64,000 nucleotides of DNA from Cryoendolithus antarcticus (taxonomy: Eukaryota > Ascomycota > Dothideomycetes > Cladosporiales > Cladosporiaceae), in the NCBI GenBank assembly GCA_002077065.1, contig NAJO01000015.1, positions 868,001-932,000 of the forward strand. The letters are read 5' to 3'. Position numbers and translations under genes: made by a program. The stretch's first letter is position 1. Each line of letters begins with the position of its first letter. Shown here one piece after another: positions 21,725 through 33,138 of this stretch. The notes under the pieces were generated by a model. It worked only from the letters and a program-made list of their open reading frames with translations, made no database searches and was not told the origin of the DNA.

Positions 21725-22744
21725 ATGGATTCTTTAGCCCAACATTTTCGTTCCTTCAATACCTCGACTCACTTTCCTCCTCATATCAGCTCTCCTCTAG
21801 CTCTGCTAGGCACACTATGGACCACGCGCAAGCTATACGAAGTCCTATCTTTCACATGGCTGCACTTCCTCCGCCCTAGCAGCTTGTCGAGGTATCTCAC
21901 CACCACCGCCGGGGAGAAGCCATGGGCCCTTATCTCAGGGGCGACAGATGGCATTGGTAAAGGCTTCACCCACGAACTTGCCGGTCGTGGCTGCAATCTC
22001 GTGCTCCACGGCCGCACCACCTCCAAACTCGAAGCCCTGAAGATCGAGCTCCAAGCAGCTCATCCCGGTGTTGATGTACGCATCCTGGTCCTAGACGCCC
22101 AGAAAGACGTCTACGACCCTTCAAAGATGGCTTCATCCATCTCCTCAGCCCTGGACGGTATCTCCCTCCGCATCCTCATCAACAACATAGGCGGCAACGG
22201 CGGTTCCGGCGCCGCGGGCCCCCTCTTCGTCCCCTTCACCTCCCAATCCCCCTCCCAACTAGACGCCTGGCTAGACATCTCTTCTCGTTTTCCCACGCAG
22301 CTCACACGACAGTGTCTACCCCATCTGACCCAGCACCAACCCTCACTGATCCTCAACATCGGCTCCGGCGTCTCCGAATACGGCACCCCCTTCCTCTCCC
22401 CCTACTCAGGCGCGAAAGCGTACAACATGGCTTTCTCCCGCTCCCTCCGCGCGGAGCTAGCAGTCACGGGAGCGGACGTGGAGTGCATCGGGATTCTGCT
22501 TGCGGGCGTGGCGACTGAGCGGTCTGGGAGAGCGGCGAGTTTCGCGGAGCCAAGCACGAAGACGTTCGCGAAAGCGTGTCTGGGCGTCATAGGTTCGGGC
22601 CATGATATCGTTTGGGCGTATTTCGGGCATCATTTGGTGTTCGGGCTGCTTGGGCAAATGCCGAAGTGGGTGATCGAGAAGGTGTTTAGGGGGATGGCGT
22701 TGAAGATGAAGGGGGATGAGGAGAAGGGCGAGAAAGCGCTGTGA
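21725..22744 (+). CDS. Short-chain dehydrogenase (3-ketoacyl-CoA reductase / 17-beta-HSD-like)
   Basis: Intronless, 339 aa. An N-terminal hydrophobic stretch (about residues 22-50) suggests an ER membrane anchor. The cofactor site is WALISGATDGIGKGF (about 67-81, TGxxxGIG type). The NAG-equivalent is INNIGGNG, the catalytic serine lies in LNIGSGVSEYG, and the YxxxK pair is in SPYSGAKAYN (Tyr about 226, Lys about 230). The layout resembles KAR/HSD17B12 enzymes, which use NADPH to reduce 3-ketoacyl-CoA in very-long-chain fatty acid elongation. The sequence is divergent from core KAR proteins, so a paralogue with another substrate is possible. Its stop lies 43 bp from the convergent methylisocitrate lyase stop. 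Confidence 0.85.
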   Translation: MDSLAQHFRSFNTSTHFPPHISSPLALLGTLWTTRKLYEVLSFTWLHFLRPSSLSRYLTTTAGEKPWALISGATDGIGKGFTHELAGRGCNLVLHGRTTSKLEALKIELQAAHPGVDVRILVLDAQKDVYDPSKMASSISSALDGISLRILINNIGGNGGSGAAGPLFVPFTSQSPSQLDAWLDISSRFPTQLTRQCLPHLTQHQPSLILNIGSGVSEYGTPFLSPYSGAKAYNMAFSRSLRAELAVTGADVECIGILLAGVATERSGRAASFAEPSTKTFAKACLGVIGSGHDIVWAYFGHHLVFGLLGQMPKWVIEKVFRGMALKMKGDEEKGEKAL

Positions 22745-22787
22745 TCAAATTCCTAGACGGAGTGATCTAAGTGAGCAGTATCTAGGC

Positions 22788-24628
22788 TCAGAAACTCCCC
22801 TCGGTGTTCCCTTCACCCATGCTCTTCGCGCTGCTACTTCCAGCCGAAATCGCCCCGATGATACCGTCAAGGTAGCTGGCTCCACTCCACTTCTGATGCG
22901 TCAACACATCGCAGCCTCCTTCCTTCTCCGGTCGTTGCACAAGTTCAACATACGCCTTCATGCCCTCGGTCTTATACGCCTTGGCCAAATCATTAGTGAT
23001 CGTGGCCGTGCTGTGCAGACCCGCCAAGCTGATCAACTGCAGCACGAACCCATGCTCGGCCAGATCCCAGATGAAGGATTTGAGGTCTGCGTCCGAGAAA
23101 CCGTGGGCTGACCAGTTGAATGACGGGGAGAGATTATATACGAGCTTCTTCCCTGGATGGGAGGCGTGGATCTCGGCCGCGAAGCCGGCTGCTTTCGGGA
23201 CCGAAGGATCGCCAGTCTCGAGCCACAAGAGGTCTGCGTATGGTGCATAGGCTATGGCACGTTTTGTCGCCGCGGGGAGCCCAGCGCGGTAATGATAGAA
23301 GCCTTCTTTTGTGCGGGGGCTGTCCCAGCTAAATTGGACTGGGCTGCCAGCCTGCTCAGCCGCGAGCTTGCGGCGGCGATGGAGAGGCATGTTGCGGTCT
23401 TTCTGGACTGTGGCGAGGTACGTGGAGGCGTCATTTCCGGCGGCTTTGAGATGTGCTTCGGCGGCTTCGTCGAAGGTCACGAGTTTGTGGTCTTTTGTCC
23501 ATTTCGCTTCGTAGGCGTCGATCTCGGCGCTTGTGGCGCCTTCGGAGTCCATGACTTGGAGCGTATCGGCTAGGGGCTCGATATCTCCGGTCACGCCGAG
23601 GATGTACTCGTGGTCGCGTGCGTCAATCGCGGAGGACAAGAGTTTGCCGCTCTCGGCATCCGTGCGAGCGATGACAAGATTCTCGCAACCCATGAGGTCC
23701 CATTGGAAGCGTGCTGCTACGAGGCGGTTGATGTGCTCGCCAGCAGGGACTAGCACTTTGCCCGCCAGGTGACCGCACTTCTTGCCGCCGTGCAGCTGGT
23801 CCTCGAAGTGCACTGCAGCCGCGCCGTTCTCGGCGAAGAGCTTCGCGAGCTTGAGGACTGCACTGAGACCACCATGGCCGGTGTCGCCGTCTGCTACTAT
23901 GGGGCGGAGGTAGTCGGTGTATGGTGTGCTTTGCCGTTGCTCGGCTGAAAGAGACCGTCGTTGGTCGTAGTGTCTACGGTCGTGGAGTTGTTGCGCCTTG
24001 AAAAGGCGTTGTACTTGGTTTGGCACAGTATTGTAGGGGTAGTCGCCGAAGTCAGGCGATACTTCGTTAGTTGAGGTCAGAACGGAGGAGCACGCCCAGC
24101 CGGACACATATAGGATCTCCTGATGTGCGGCCTGCTGGGTCATTTGCACAGGATCAATGGCACCCACTGACATGCGATGTCAGCACTATACGGGGAGTGT
24201 GACATACAGCAGTACCTACTTGTATGTACAGGCTTGCCCTCCTTCGCCCTTTTCGTAAGCAGATCAAACAGTTTCCTCGCCATCAGACTCGATGGGTACA
24301 CCTGCTGTAGCGTTCCTCGCTTTCCCACCAGCACCTCGGCGCTATATGGCCGCTTGATGCCCTCATATCTGGGACTTGCCCACCAGTCCTTCACCTCCTG
24401 AACCTGGGCATCGAAGATGGCATCCTCTGAGCTCGCCTTCTCCTCCGTTGATAGCAGTTGGAAGGCATCTGTCGGATGACTGGAGGGCAGAGGAGGCTCG
24501 ACTGGTGGCAAGCTCGTGGACATGTGCGCAGCTCCATACGATATCGGTCGGAGAACTGATTGCGATTGCACTGGCTTGTAGAGACAGCGCCGTTGCTGGC
24601 GGAGTACTCGACTTGCTGAGCGAAACAT
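22788..24628 (-). CDS. mclA: Mitochondrial 2-methylisocitrate lyase
   Basis: Two exons, 24628-24220 and 24166-22788 (595 aa), with a 53 nt intron (GTAGGT donor, GCTGAC branch). The splice rebuilds [18 protein letters not shown]. The Arg/Ser-rich first 35 residues are a mitochondrial presequence. The catalytic loop is [13 protein letters not shown] (Cys about 266). KKCGHL rather than KKCGHM, the VHTMGAIDPVQ segment and the presequence point to the methylcitrate-cycle enzyme and not to glyoxylate-cycle isocitrate lyase. It cleaves 2-methylisocitrate to pyruvate and succinate, the last step in propionyl-CoA disposal. Head to head with 2-methylcitrate synthase, the first step of the same cycle, over 400 bp. 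Confidence 0.95.
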
Positions 24629-25028
24629 GCTGAAGTCAGATATGGTGGCAGCGGGAAGCCGAATGTGCACTATGGCTCCATCTTATACTATCCGCAGCAT
24701 TGCCTTCACCCTGGCCACGGATGACATATCGCTAACAAAACGTTCCTCGTTGTCGATGCTTCACGTCCGAACACGCGCCGCTCTCGCTTCGGCGGGCGCG
24801 GATCCGTGAGCCGAGGTAATGGTGGGGGCCTCTTGCTTGGACCGAGCAGCTATGGCAGGGCGGATAACTTTCACGCTGCAGCTACTTTCATAGCTAACGG
24901 TTTGAGATTCGTTGAGAAGACGCGTCGGAAATTCTCATAGCTATATGACTTGTTCTCCGCGGCCACATCAAGTACAGCTGTACCTCGCAGGCACACCATA
25001 GTACTTTTCAGCGGCTTACTCGCTCACT
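24629..25028. promoter_or_regulatory. Shared divergent promoter of the two methylcitrate-cycle genes
   Basis: 400 bp between the start codons of 2-methylisocitrate lyase (minus) and 2-methylcitrate synthase (plus). No ORF is supported. The spacing would allow one regulatory region to drive both genes under propionate, odd-chain fatty acid or Val/Ile/Met catabolism. No specific transcription factor site is claimed. Confidence 0.6.
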
Positions 25029-26499
25029 ATGGCGATCTCGACACGGACAGCGACAAAGGCATTGCGAGCAGCGAAGGTGAACCACCGTGGAAAACTTCCA
25101 CAAGGCCAACCACTAATCCCAAGCTCAGCTCACGAACGCCACACCACTCTACCATGCCTCCCGCAGCTATGCCACCGCAGAGCCCGACCTGAAAGAGACC
25201 CTCAAATCTGTCATTCCCGCGAAGCGAGAGCTGCTCAAGAAAGTGAAGGCCCAATCTTCGAAAACGATCGGCGAGGTCAAGATCGAGAACACCCTCGGTG
25301 GCATGCGTGGTCTGAAAGCCATGGTCTGGGAAGGTTCGGTCCTGGATGCCAACGAAGGCATTCGCTTCCATGGCCGCACGATTAAGGACTGCCAGGCTGA
25401 GCTCCCTAAGGGCACTTCGGGGACTGAGATGCTACCGGAGTCGATGTTCTGGTTGCTACTTACTGGTCAAGTGCCTAGCACGAACCAAGTCCGCGTACTG
25501 AGCAAGGAGCTCGCGCAGAAAGCTCAGATCCCTGCATTCGTCTCACAGATGCTGGACAACTTCCCGACCGACCTGCATCCAATGACTCAGTTCGCCTGCG
25601 CCGTGAGCGCGCTGAACTACGAGTCGAAATTCGCGAAAGCATATGAGAAGGGTCTAAACAAGGCGGACTACTGGGAGCCAACCTTCGACGACAGCATTTC
25701 TCTCCTAGCCAAGCTCCCCACGATCGCAGCAAAGATCTATCAGAACGCGTATCGTGGTGGTGGAGCCCTGCCAGCCGAGATCGATGAGTCTCAAGATTGG
25801 TCGTACAACTTCGCAGCCATGCTCGGCAAAGGCGGCAAAGAGAACGAAGGCTTCCAAGACCTGCTTCGACTTTATCTTGCGCTCCATGGTGATCACGAGG
25901 GTGGCAATGTGAGCGCACATGCAACACATCTTGTTGGATCGGCGCTCTCGGATCCCTTCCTCTCATACTCGGCCGGTCTACAGGGTCTAGCTGGCCCGCT
26001 GCACGGTCTGGCTGCGCAGGAAGTCCTACGCTGGATCCTGCAGATGCAAGAAACAGTCGGCACATCATTCTCCGACCAGGACGTGAAAGACTACCTCTGG
26101 ACGACCCTCAAGTCAGGCCGTGTAATTCCAGGCTACGGCCACGCCGTGCTCCGGAAACCTGATCCTCGCTTCGAGGCCCTCATGGACTTCGCTGCTGCAC
26201 GAGAGGACATTGCAGCAAATCCAGTGTTCCAGCTTGTCAAGAAGAATAGTGAGCTTGCGCCTGCGGTATTGACGGAGCATGGCAAGACGAAAAACCCGTA
26301 CCCGAATGTTGACTCGAGCTCGGGAGTGCTGTTCCATCACTACGGCTTCAAGGAGACTCTGTACTACACTGCGACATTCGGTGTGAGCAGAGGTCTGGGA
26401 CCGCTAGCACAGCTGATCTGGGATCGGGCATTGGGGCTGCCGATTGAGAGGCCGAAGAGTATGAATCTGCAAGGTCTGCTGGACCAAGCTACAAAATAA
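25029..26499 (+). CDS. mcsA: Mitochondrial 2-methylcitrate synthase
   Basis: Two exons, 25029-25076 and 25129-26499 (472 aa), with a 52 nt phase 0 intron (CACTAAT branch). The joined N-terminus is basic and ends HASRSYATAEPDLK, a typical cleavable mitochondrial leader. Citrate-synthase landmarks are HGDHEGGNVSAHATHLVGSA, GPLHG (His about 306), VIPGYGHAVLR (His about 352) and the Asp-bearing KNPYPNVDSSSGVLF. Segments LPKGTSGTEMLPESMFWLLL and ADYWEPTFDDSISLLAKL favour the methylcitrate synthase branch over fungal CitA. It condenses propionyl-CoA with oxaloacetate, and such enzymes usually also accept acetyl-CoA. It pairs with the lyase gene across the shared promoter. Confidence 0.93.
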
Positions 26500-26901
26500 G
26501 GGACGAAGATGAGAGGAAAGAAATATTGTACTGTACATAGACAAGCTGCTTGCTGAATCCTCCATACGACGTTCGCCTCTCTATGCCGTCTGTAGCTTAG
26601 GCGATGTCTAGTTCAGAATGCCGGGCGGCTGTGATGCAGCAGCTCTCGGACTCGTGGCAGCACGAGCAAAAGAAGCCTGGCCGCCAGGTGGATGCATGAC
26701 TCGCTAGCGCAGAGATCTGCAGAGGCAACGGCGTTTCGTCACCAAAAGTCCCGAATCAACAATCGAGCATCTCATCCTCCACGCCCCACCCCTCACCCTC
26801 TGGCATCTTCCTCGCACGACTTTTGCATTACACGCAAAGCGCATATCAGCATCGTCCACAGATTCTAGTGCATAACTCCAAGCGTATCGCCTCCCGCGAT
26901 C
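26500..26901. other. Intergenic spacer
   Basis: 402 bp between 2-methylcitrate synthase and UBP6 (tandem). The last 130 bp upstream of the UBP6 start are pyrimidine-rich. No other feature seen. Confidence 0.45.
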
Positions 26902-28677
26902 ATGGCGACGGTCCCCATCAAAGTCAAGCACCAAGGCAAAACCTACGATGTTGAGGTTGACACGGCCTCGAATGGCGAAGAGCTCATGCTCCAGCTATAT
27001 TCCCTCACAAATGTCGAGCCGGAGAACCAGAAGATCATGGCGGGCAAGATGATCAAGTCGGATACAATGCTATCGGCGGTGAAGTGGAAGAGCGGACAAA
27101 CAATCACACTGATCGGACAACCCTCAGCAAATGTGGTCACTGAAGCTCCTGAAAAGACGAAGTTCATCGAGGATATGTCGGAGGCAGAGATGGCGAGGCG
27201 AGCGGATGCGATGCCAGCTGGTCTCACGAACACGGGGAATACATGTTATGCCAACGCCACCCTGCAGACCCTACGAATCATTCCCGAGCTGCAAGAGCAG
27301 CTCAAGACGTACACGCCAGCAGCTTCTTCCGCCGGGCCGTCCAACGCTGCATCATCGCTGTTCAGCGCAGAGCAGCTCGCATCTGTCGGGCTCGGTGGAC
27401 TCGGCGCTGGGAATGATCTCACGACTGCTTTACGGGACTTGTATACGATGATGAAGGACACTCAGGGAGCTGTGCAACCCATCATGTTCCTCACCGCGCT
27501 TCGACAGAAGTTCCCGCAGTTCGCGGAGAAGGCCAAGCACGGCCATGGCTTTGCACAGCAAGATGCTGAGGAGGTCTGGTCACAACTCATCGAGACGCTC
27601 AACCAGTCGCTCAAACTTGATGAACAAGACGAGTCGAACAAGTGCTTCGGCGGCTTCGTAGACAAGTACCTTGGTGGGCGATTCGAGTCGACAACGAAGT
27701 GCGATGAGGCACCAGAGGAAGGTGAGGTGCATGGAAGTGACAATTTCAAGGACTTAAAGTGCAACATTCAGTCCGATACAAATCATTTGCGGGAAGGCAT
27801 CGCCATCGGACTGAACGAGAAGATCGAGAAGCGCTCGGAGTCTCTTGGCCGCGACGCAATCTACACGAAGACGTCACGCATAGCCCGTTTGCCAAAGTAC
27901 CTCCCAGTCCATCTCATGCGTTTCTTCTGGCGGAAAGACTCAAAGCAGAAGGCGAAAATTTTGCGCAAGGTAACATTCCAGCATGAGATTGATGTTCTCG
28001 AGTTCTGCACCGATGACCTGCGCAAGAAGCTTGTGCCAGTGAGAGACAAGGTGCGGGAGGTGCGTAAGGAGATTGAGGACGTTGAGCGCCAGAAGAAGAG
28101 GCAGAAGCGGAGGAGGCAGGAGATGGAGGACGACCCGAATGCGGAGGGCAAGGTCAAGAAGGATGAACCCATGCAGAAGAGGAAGGAGAAGGAGGCAGCG
28201 CGCGAAGCGGAGAAGGAGAAGGCTAGCGCAGCCTCGACTTCATCTGTTGCTGCTACCGATGGTGCGGCGGACGTTGCGATGGGAGGTACAGAGGAGGTCT
28301 TCAAGACGGATGCCGAGATCGAGCAGGAGCGTGCTGTAGCCATCAAGGCAGCAAAGCAGGACCTCCTCGACTCCGTGGACCCAGCAATGAAGGCAGACAG
28401 CACGGCCAACCAGACTGGCCTCTACGAGCTTCGAGGTGTGATCACGCATCAAGGTTCCTCGGCGGACTCTGGGCACTACACCGCCTACGTCAAGAAAACC
28501 GCACCCGATGGAAAAGAAGAGGACGGCTCTTGGTGGTGGTTCAATGACGACAAGGTGCAGGAGGTGGACGCCGACAAGATCGAACAGCTGGCTGGTGGTG
28601 GCGAGACTCACAGTGCGCTCATCTTGTTGTATCGGGCTGTCGAGCTGCCGACCATCGAGGAGGGCAAGGCAACATGA
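26902..28677 (+). CDS. UBP6: Proteasome-associated ubiquitin-specific protease (USP14/Ubp6)
   Basis: Intronless, 591 aa. Residues 1-75 form a ubiquitin-like domain (VKHQGKTYDVEVD, ending TLIGQPSANVV) that docks on proteasome subunit Rpn1. The USP Cys box is GLTNTGNTCYANATLQTLR (catalytic Cys about 115). The QQDAEEVWSQLI segment is conserved. The His box is SADSGHYTAYVKK (His about 524) and WWWFNDDKVQEV follows. A Lys/Glu/Arg-rich insert of roughly 100 residues (about 385-490) lengthens the protein relative to yeast Ubp6 (about 500 aa). It recycles ubiquitin from substrates engaged by the 26S proteasome. Confidence 0.95.
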   Translation: MATVPIKVKHQGKTYDVEVDTASNGEELMLQLYSLTNVEPENQKIMAGKMIKSDTMLSAVKWKSGQTITLIGQPSANVVTEAPEKTKFIEDMSEAEMARRADAMPAGLTNTGNTCYANATLQTLRIIPELQEQLKTYTPAASSAGPSNAASSLFSAEQLASVGLGGLGAGNDLTTALRDLYTMMKDTQGAVQPIMFLTALRQKFPQFAEKAKHGHGFAQQDAEEVWSQLIETLNQSLKLDEQDESNKCFGGFVDKYLGGRFESTTKCDEAPEEGEVHGSDNFKDLKCNIQSDTNHLREGIAIGLNEKIEKRSESLGRDAIYTKTSRIARLPKYLPVHLMRFFWRKDSKQKAKILRKVTFQHEIDVLEFCTDDLRKKLVPVRDKVREVRKEIEDVERQKKRQKRRRQEMEDDPNAEGKVKKDEPMQKRKEKEAAREAEKEKASAASTSSVAATDGAADVAMGGTEEVFKTDAEIEQERAVAIKAAKQDLLDSVDPAMKADSTANQTGLYELRGVITHQGSSADSGHYTAYVKKTAPDGKEEDGSWWWFNDDKVQEVDADKIEQLAGGGETHSALILLYRAVELPTIEEGKAT

Positions 28678-29074
28678 TCGGTGCAGTCGACGAGCATTAG
28701 GACCAGATCGTTCGGATGGAGAGATGGTGGCGATTGGCGCCCTTGCTGCTCGCCACCTTTTCGAGGTGACTCCACGGAGTCATGGAAAAGTAATAGACGC
28801 AAGTGAGTACGCCGCTAGCATCACGTCAGCTGAAAGCAACAATCTTTCCATTAATCGAGCCCTCCCATACGTCAGAAACCAACAGCGCGTTCACACCTAC
28901 CAAGGCAAGCACAACGGCCAAGGCAAGTACATGTCCCTTCGCTCCTTCCTCGAGCGCGAACATGTCGCGAATTCGCACTTCTCCAAATTTTTCCATCCTG
29001 ACGCGTCTGCTTTTCTCACATTACAACTATTATCGTCTCGCCTCTCTTCTCTCGGGGACAACACCGCCGTCACC
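28678..29074. other. Intergenic spacer
   Basis: 397 bp between UBP6 and REC8 (tandem). It includes pyrimidine-rich blocks close to the REC8 start. No gene seen. Confidence 0.45.
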
Positions 29075-31575
29075 ATGTTCTACAGCCACGAAGGTACGCC
29101 CCTTCCCAGCTTCCGTAGCTTCTCGAGAGCCTCCCTCACTGACGCGATCTAGTGCTGACATCCCGCAAGTACGGTGTCGCGACCGTCTGGTACACTTCAT
29201 CTCCTCCCACTCTCACTCATCGCAGCACGTCTAACGGTCAAGTCTCAGGCTGGTAGCGACACTCGGATCGAAGTCCGGCCTCAAGAAAGTCTCCCGCAAG
29301 GCGATCCTCGACGTAGATGTTACGAAGACATGCGACACCATCATCACGCCGGATGCGCCTATGGCGTTGAGGCTGCAGAGTAATTTGCTGTAAGTCGTGC
29401 TGGACTCTGGATGAGTGGTGAATAAGAGGGTGTGGCTGACAGGAGCGCAGATACGGCGTGACGCGAGTCTACGCGCAGCAATGCGGCTACGTTCTCACTG
29501 ATGCGGAGAACGCGAAGAACAACATGAGGGCTATGCTGAAGTTTATGAGGACGAGTCAGCTGGATGCTGAGGGTGGGAATAAGGCGCGGTGAGCAGATGG
29601 AACTGAGTGCTTGAGTTTCCTGGGCTGACAGTGCATTAGTGCCGACCAGCTGGTGCTTCAAGACGACCCGAATTTCCTGCCTGAGCTGGATCTGCTGTCC
29701 TTGAACTTCGATGCTCAGATGACTGGCATGGGAAATTCCCAGCGTTCGGCTTCGACGATGTCACCTGGTGACTCTCAACTGACTGCGCCGTTTGCGGATG
29801 TCGGTGGTATCCTTATACCCCAGTCTGCTAGCTCGTTTGCTGGTGGGCCAGTAGGAGGTGGAAGGGCATCCTCCGTCCTCGGCGATTCGGGTGCTGGCTC
29901 GAGGATCGGTAGTGGCGCTTTCCAGCATGAGCCTGAAGGGCTTTTAGAAGACGATCTGGGCATGGTGATTGATGAGGAGGGTAACGTTACCATGGTTGAG
30001 GACATGCCTGCACGCCAGTTTGTGGCGTCAGTGGGACGTCTTGATCGCACTTCAGTGCTTAGCGTCGGTTATGGGAGTGCTGGTGACAGACCGCAGCAGA
30101 GCACACCTGCACAGGGAGACGACCAGGTATGTTGTCTCCTGTCTCCGCTTCTCCGAAAATCTGAGACATTTCCTATGCTTCTATCATGGGACTCACAGCA
30201 GCGCATTTGCGATGCATCACGCAGAGGAGAGAGCCGAGTCCCAGCTGGCTGCTCTCCCAGATGCAACAGCACGCTATGCCACTCTCGCAGCTGGCAAGAA
30301 AGGAGCATAATCTGCGTCTCAGACGTTCGGAGAAGCGCCAGTGCTTCTTCTTGTTAGGGGTCTCTGACTGACTTGAGACAGCTCCGGCAGCGAGATGATG
30401 ATGGCTATATGCCCATACCAGAAGATAACGATATTGTGATGGGTGGTGACAATGACGTTCCTCTACAACAAGAGGGCAGCGTACATCACTCTACGACTTC
30501 GGAGACTGCTGAAGCACCTGCTCGACGCCGCAGGGTCAATGTACGCATTCTGTCATTAGACAACGCCACCGAGTTACATGGTCAAGATCTAAACCGATGG
30601 CAACAGGAGTATCTGCAGAACATGCTCGAAAGCCGGCAACACAAACAAGCCACTCGTCTCACCGCCATTGCGAAGCGAAATGCACACCACTGGGTGCTAG
30701 GATCTGCCCTAGACCAGCTTACAGAAAGTGGGGAGAGAGGTCCTCTTAACATGTTCAGCGGAATCGAACTACTCGAGGCAATGACAGGCAAGAAACTTAC
30801 ACCAGGCGGCGAGAAACGCCCTCGCGACGAAGACCCTGCATCAGAAGACGGTCGTCGAGTACGCTCTCGCGGCGAACCTTCGTCCGACGAGCTGGGGCGC
30901 GGTGTTCAGCAGGACGATGATGGCTACATGCCTGTCATCGATGACTACGAGATTGAGCAAGGAAGAGACCAGCCCACCCCTCTCGACGACCGCAACCTGT
31001 CTAGTGTCTTCCCCTGGAACCAGAGCGCCGGCTCTCAGCGCCCGACCGGCCTGTTCGGTGTCAACGCGACTTCAAGCATCGGTGGCATGCCAATGGGCCC
31101 CATCAGCCGCCGTGGCAGTCGACTGACCACCGCCTCGCCACTTCTCGGCCGCGGCGAAGTAGCAGGTGGCGAAGACGTCCTTCTCCCAGACTCCAATCCT
31201 GACATCGGCTTCACGGGCCTCGACGACTTCGAGCTGTTTGGCCCGGCCGCAGACGTCGATACCCAGACCGCAGCACAATCGCAGTGGGTGCGCACTGCGC
31301 TCGACGGCGAAAGCGCGAACTTTCTGACTTTCGTGCAAGCTGGCATCGACGAGCTGGACGAGAAGCGCGAGGAGCTTACTCCAGACCAGGGGGAGGATGA
31401 GTCTATGATGGGTTCGGTGGACTTCGATCACTTGCTGCCACCTGAGAAGAACACTTACATCGTTGCCGCGCAGGCATTGCTGCATGTTCTGACGCTGGGG
31501 ACGAAGAACGCGATTACGGTGAAGCAGGACGAGGCGTACGGGCCGATCAGCCTGAGGGTCGTGGAGGTATACTGA
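29075..31575 (+). CDS. REC8: Meiotic cohesin kleisin (REC8/Rad21 family)
   Basis: Well-supported exons: 29075-29093, 29153-29189, 29249-29389, 29451-29588, 29640-30126 and 30382-31575, with introns of 51-61 nt. The N-terminus MFYSHEVLTSRKYGVATVWL and MALRLQSNLLYGVTRVYAQQ is the kleisin SMC3-binding domain in its fungal REC8 form. The C-terminal winged helix, which binds SMC1, ends NAITVKQDEAYGPISLRVVE. A conserved middle motif is LNRWQQEYLQNM. Joining 30126 directly to 30382 keeps phase (255 nt intron). A small extra exon at about 30332-30337 may split it (see finding). By family it is the meiosis-specific cohesin ring subunit cleaved by separase; a mitotic RAD21 role is less likely from the N-terminal sequence. 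Confidence 0.88.
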
Positions 31576-32233
31576 GCAGAAAGACGCGGAGTGCGATGAT
31601 GGACTTGCAAAAAGATGGAAGAAGATTTCGCTCGGTACGATGTGGTGGAAGTGAGATGGACGGATGTATTGGCTCTTGCTTGCGTTGATTTCTGAGATAC
31701 CCTAGCTTGCGAACCGGAATGGCGCGGAGAGGCCATCAACTATTCATACACTACCCAATACGCCTCCACCATCGTTACAGTACTCGATCACCGTCCGCAT
31801 CATGCTACTGCAAGTGTGATGCGTCCACTTTATCAAGTGACGCGCCAAGCTGATTCGCGTCAATGTGGCGCTGCTGCTGCGGACCTCACGTTTCAGAGTT
31901 GGGCGATCGACAAGCCGCCTTGGTATCAGGTACAACGGTCTTCCATCTTGTCGCATTCATTACACAGACGTCCCTCGGTTCTACCACTACCCGTATCACG
32001 ATCGCGAAAGTCAGTGCTAACATTCTGCACTATTCACTTGCGCGCGCGAGCCAATCACTTTCACTGGACAATCCGGACTGCACGACAAAGCTAGGGACCA
32101 CGATACTACAGTAGACTCATAGATCGCACCTTGGCAGGGGGCCACTGAGAGATATCTGGCAGCAGGAAGGAAGCATAGCTAAAGAACTCGAGACGAGGGT
32201 CGTAGCACCACTTGGAACGCACAACAGACAGTC
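31576..32233. other. Intergenic spacer
   Basis: 658 bp between REC8 and the next plus-strand gene. Overlapping short frames occur at 31816-32114 without family or splice support. No gene called. Confidence 0.4.
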
Positions 32234-33138
32234 ATGGCCACCCTGATGTGGCAGATGGAGCGGCGTGATATCGCTTCAGACGCTGCGGGCGTGAAGAATA
32301 CATTCTCGTCCTGGGACTCGTGCATGTCGAAGGCGTATTGGTATGCTTCATTGCTAGCGACTATGACACGAAGTACAGTACTGACTGTTTGCACAGCAAA
32401 TGGCCCGCAATCGTCGGTATCATCATCGGCTCTCTCATAGCGCTCTCCCTGATCTGGTGTCTGGCACGATGTCTATGTTGCGGTGCAGAGTGCTGCTGCG
32501 GCTGTCTATCATGCTGTAATGCCTGTTGTCCTTCACCTCGAGGTCGCAAAAACGCAGGGTATCAGCAGCCGCCACCACAGCCATATCAGTCGGCTTACCC
32601 ACAGCCTTATCAAAGTCCGCAGCCGCCAATGTATGCTAGCGGAGCAGTTGGGTACCGAGGGCCCCAGACGGCGACGTTCGATGCGCCTACTCGAGGCGGT
32701 GGAGCTTCGAAGTATAATGAGGATGCTCTACCTGCGATGCCGAGCTGGGATACAGCGGAGAGTCGGAGAGTGGAGGAGGATGTAGAGATGGAGAAGCTGA
32801 ACCACGCTGAGCACGCTGCCCAGCAACAGCAGCGACTTCTGCCTTCACATGAGCCCGCACACTCGCCGTACAGCCCTCAGCAACCTCAGTATAACGACCC
32901 CTACGCCAGTCAAGACGTCGGCAGCATGCACGCCGCGCCCTACCACAACTATAACGATCACACGCAGTACGCGCCTTCGGTCTTGAGTCAGCAGAGCACG
33001 GCGTACGCTGGACATGATCGGGTGATGAGCCCGGTGTCGGCTTATGAGGGGAGTGTGTATCCGCCAAGCTACCATACGCAGGCGCCGGGGCAGCAAGTGG
33101 GAAGGAAGCCGGTTGGAGGGAGTTGGAGGGATGTGTAG
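32234..33138 (+). CDS. Fibroin-3-like single-pass cysteine-rich membrane protein
   Basis: Two exons, 32234-32340 and 32397-33138 (282 aa), with a 56 nt intron (CTGACT branch). The join gives FSSWDSCMSKAYCKWP. One transmembrane segment (IVGIIIGSLIALSLIWCLA, about residues 42-60) runs into a dense cysteine cluster (RCLCCGAECCCGCLSCC) just inside the membrane, a likely palmitoylation patch. The rest is a Gln/Pro/Tyr-rich disordered tail. This architecture matches proteins annotated as fibroin-3-related in ascomycetes. They are probably plasma-membrane or cell-surface proteins; function is not established. Confidence 0.8.
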
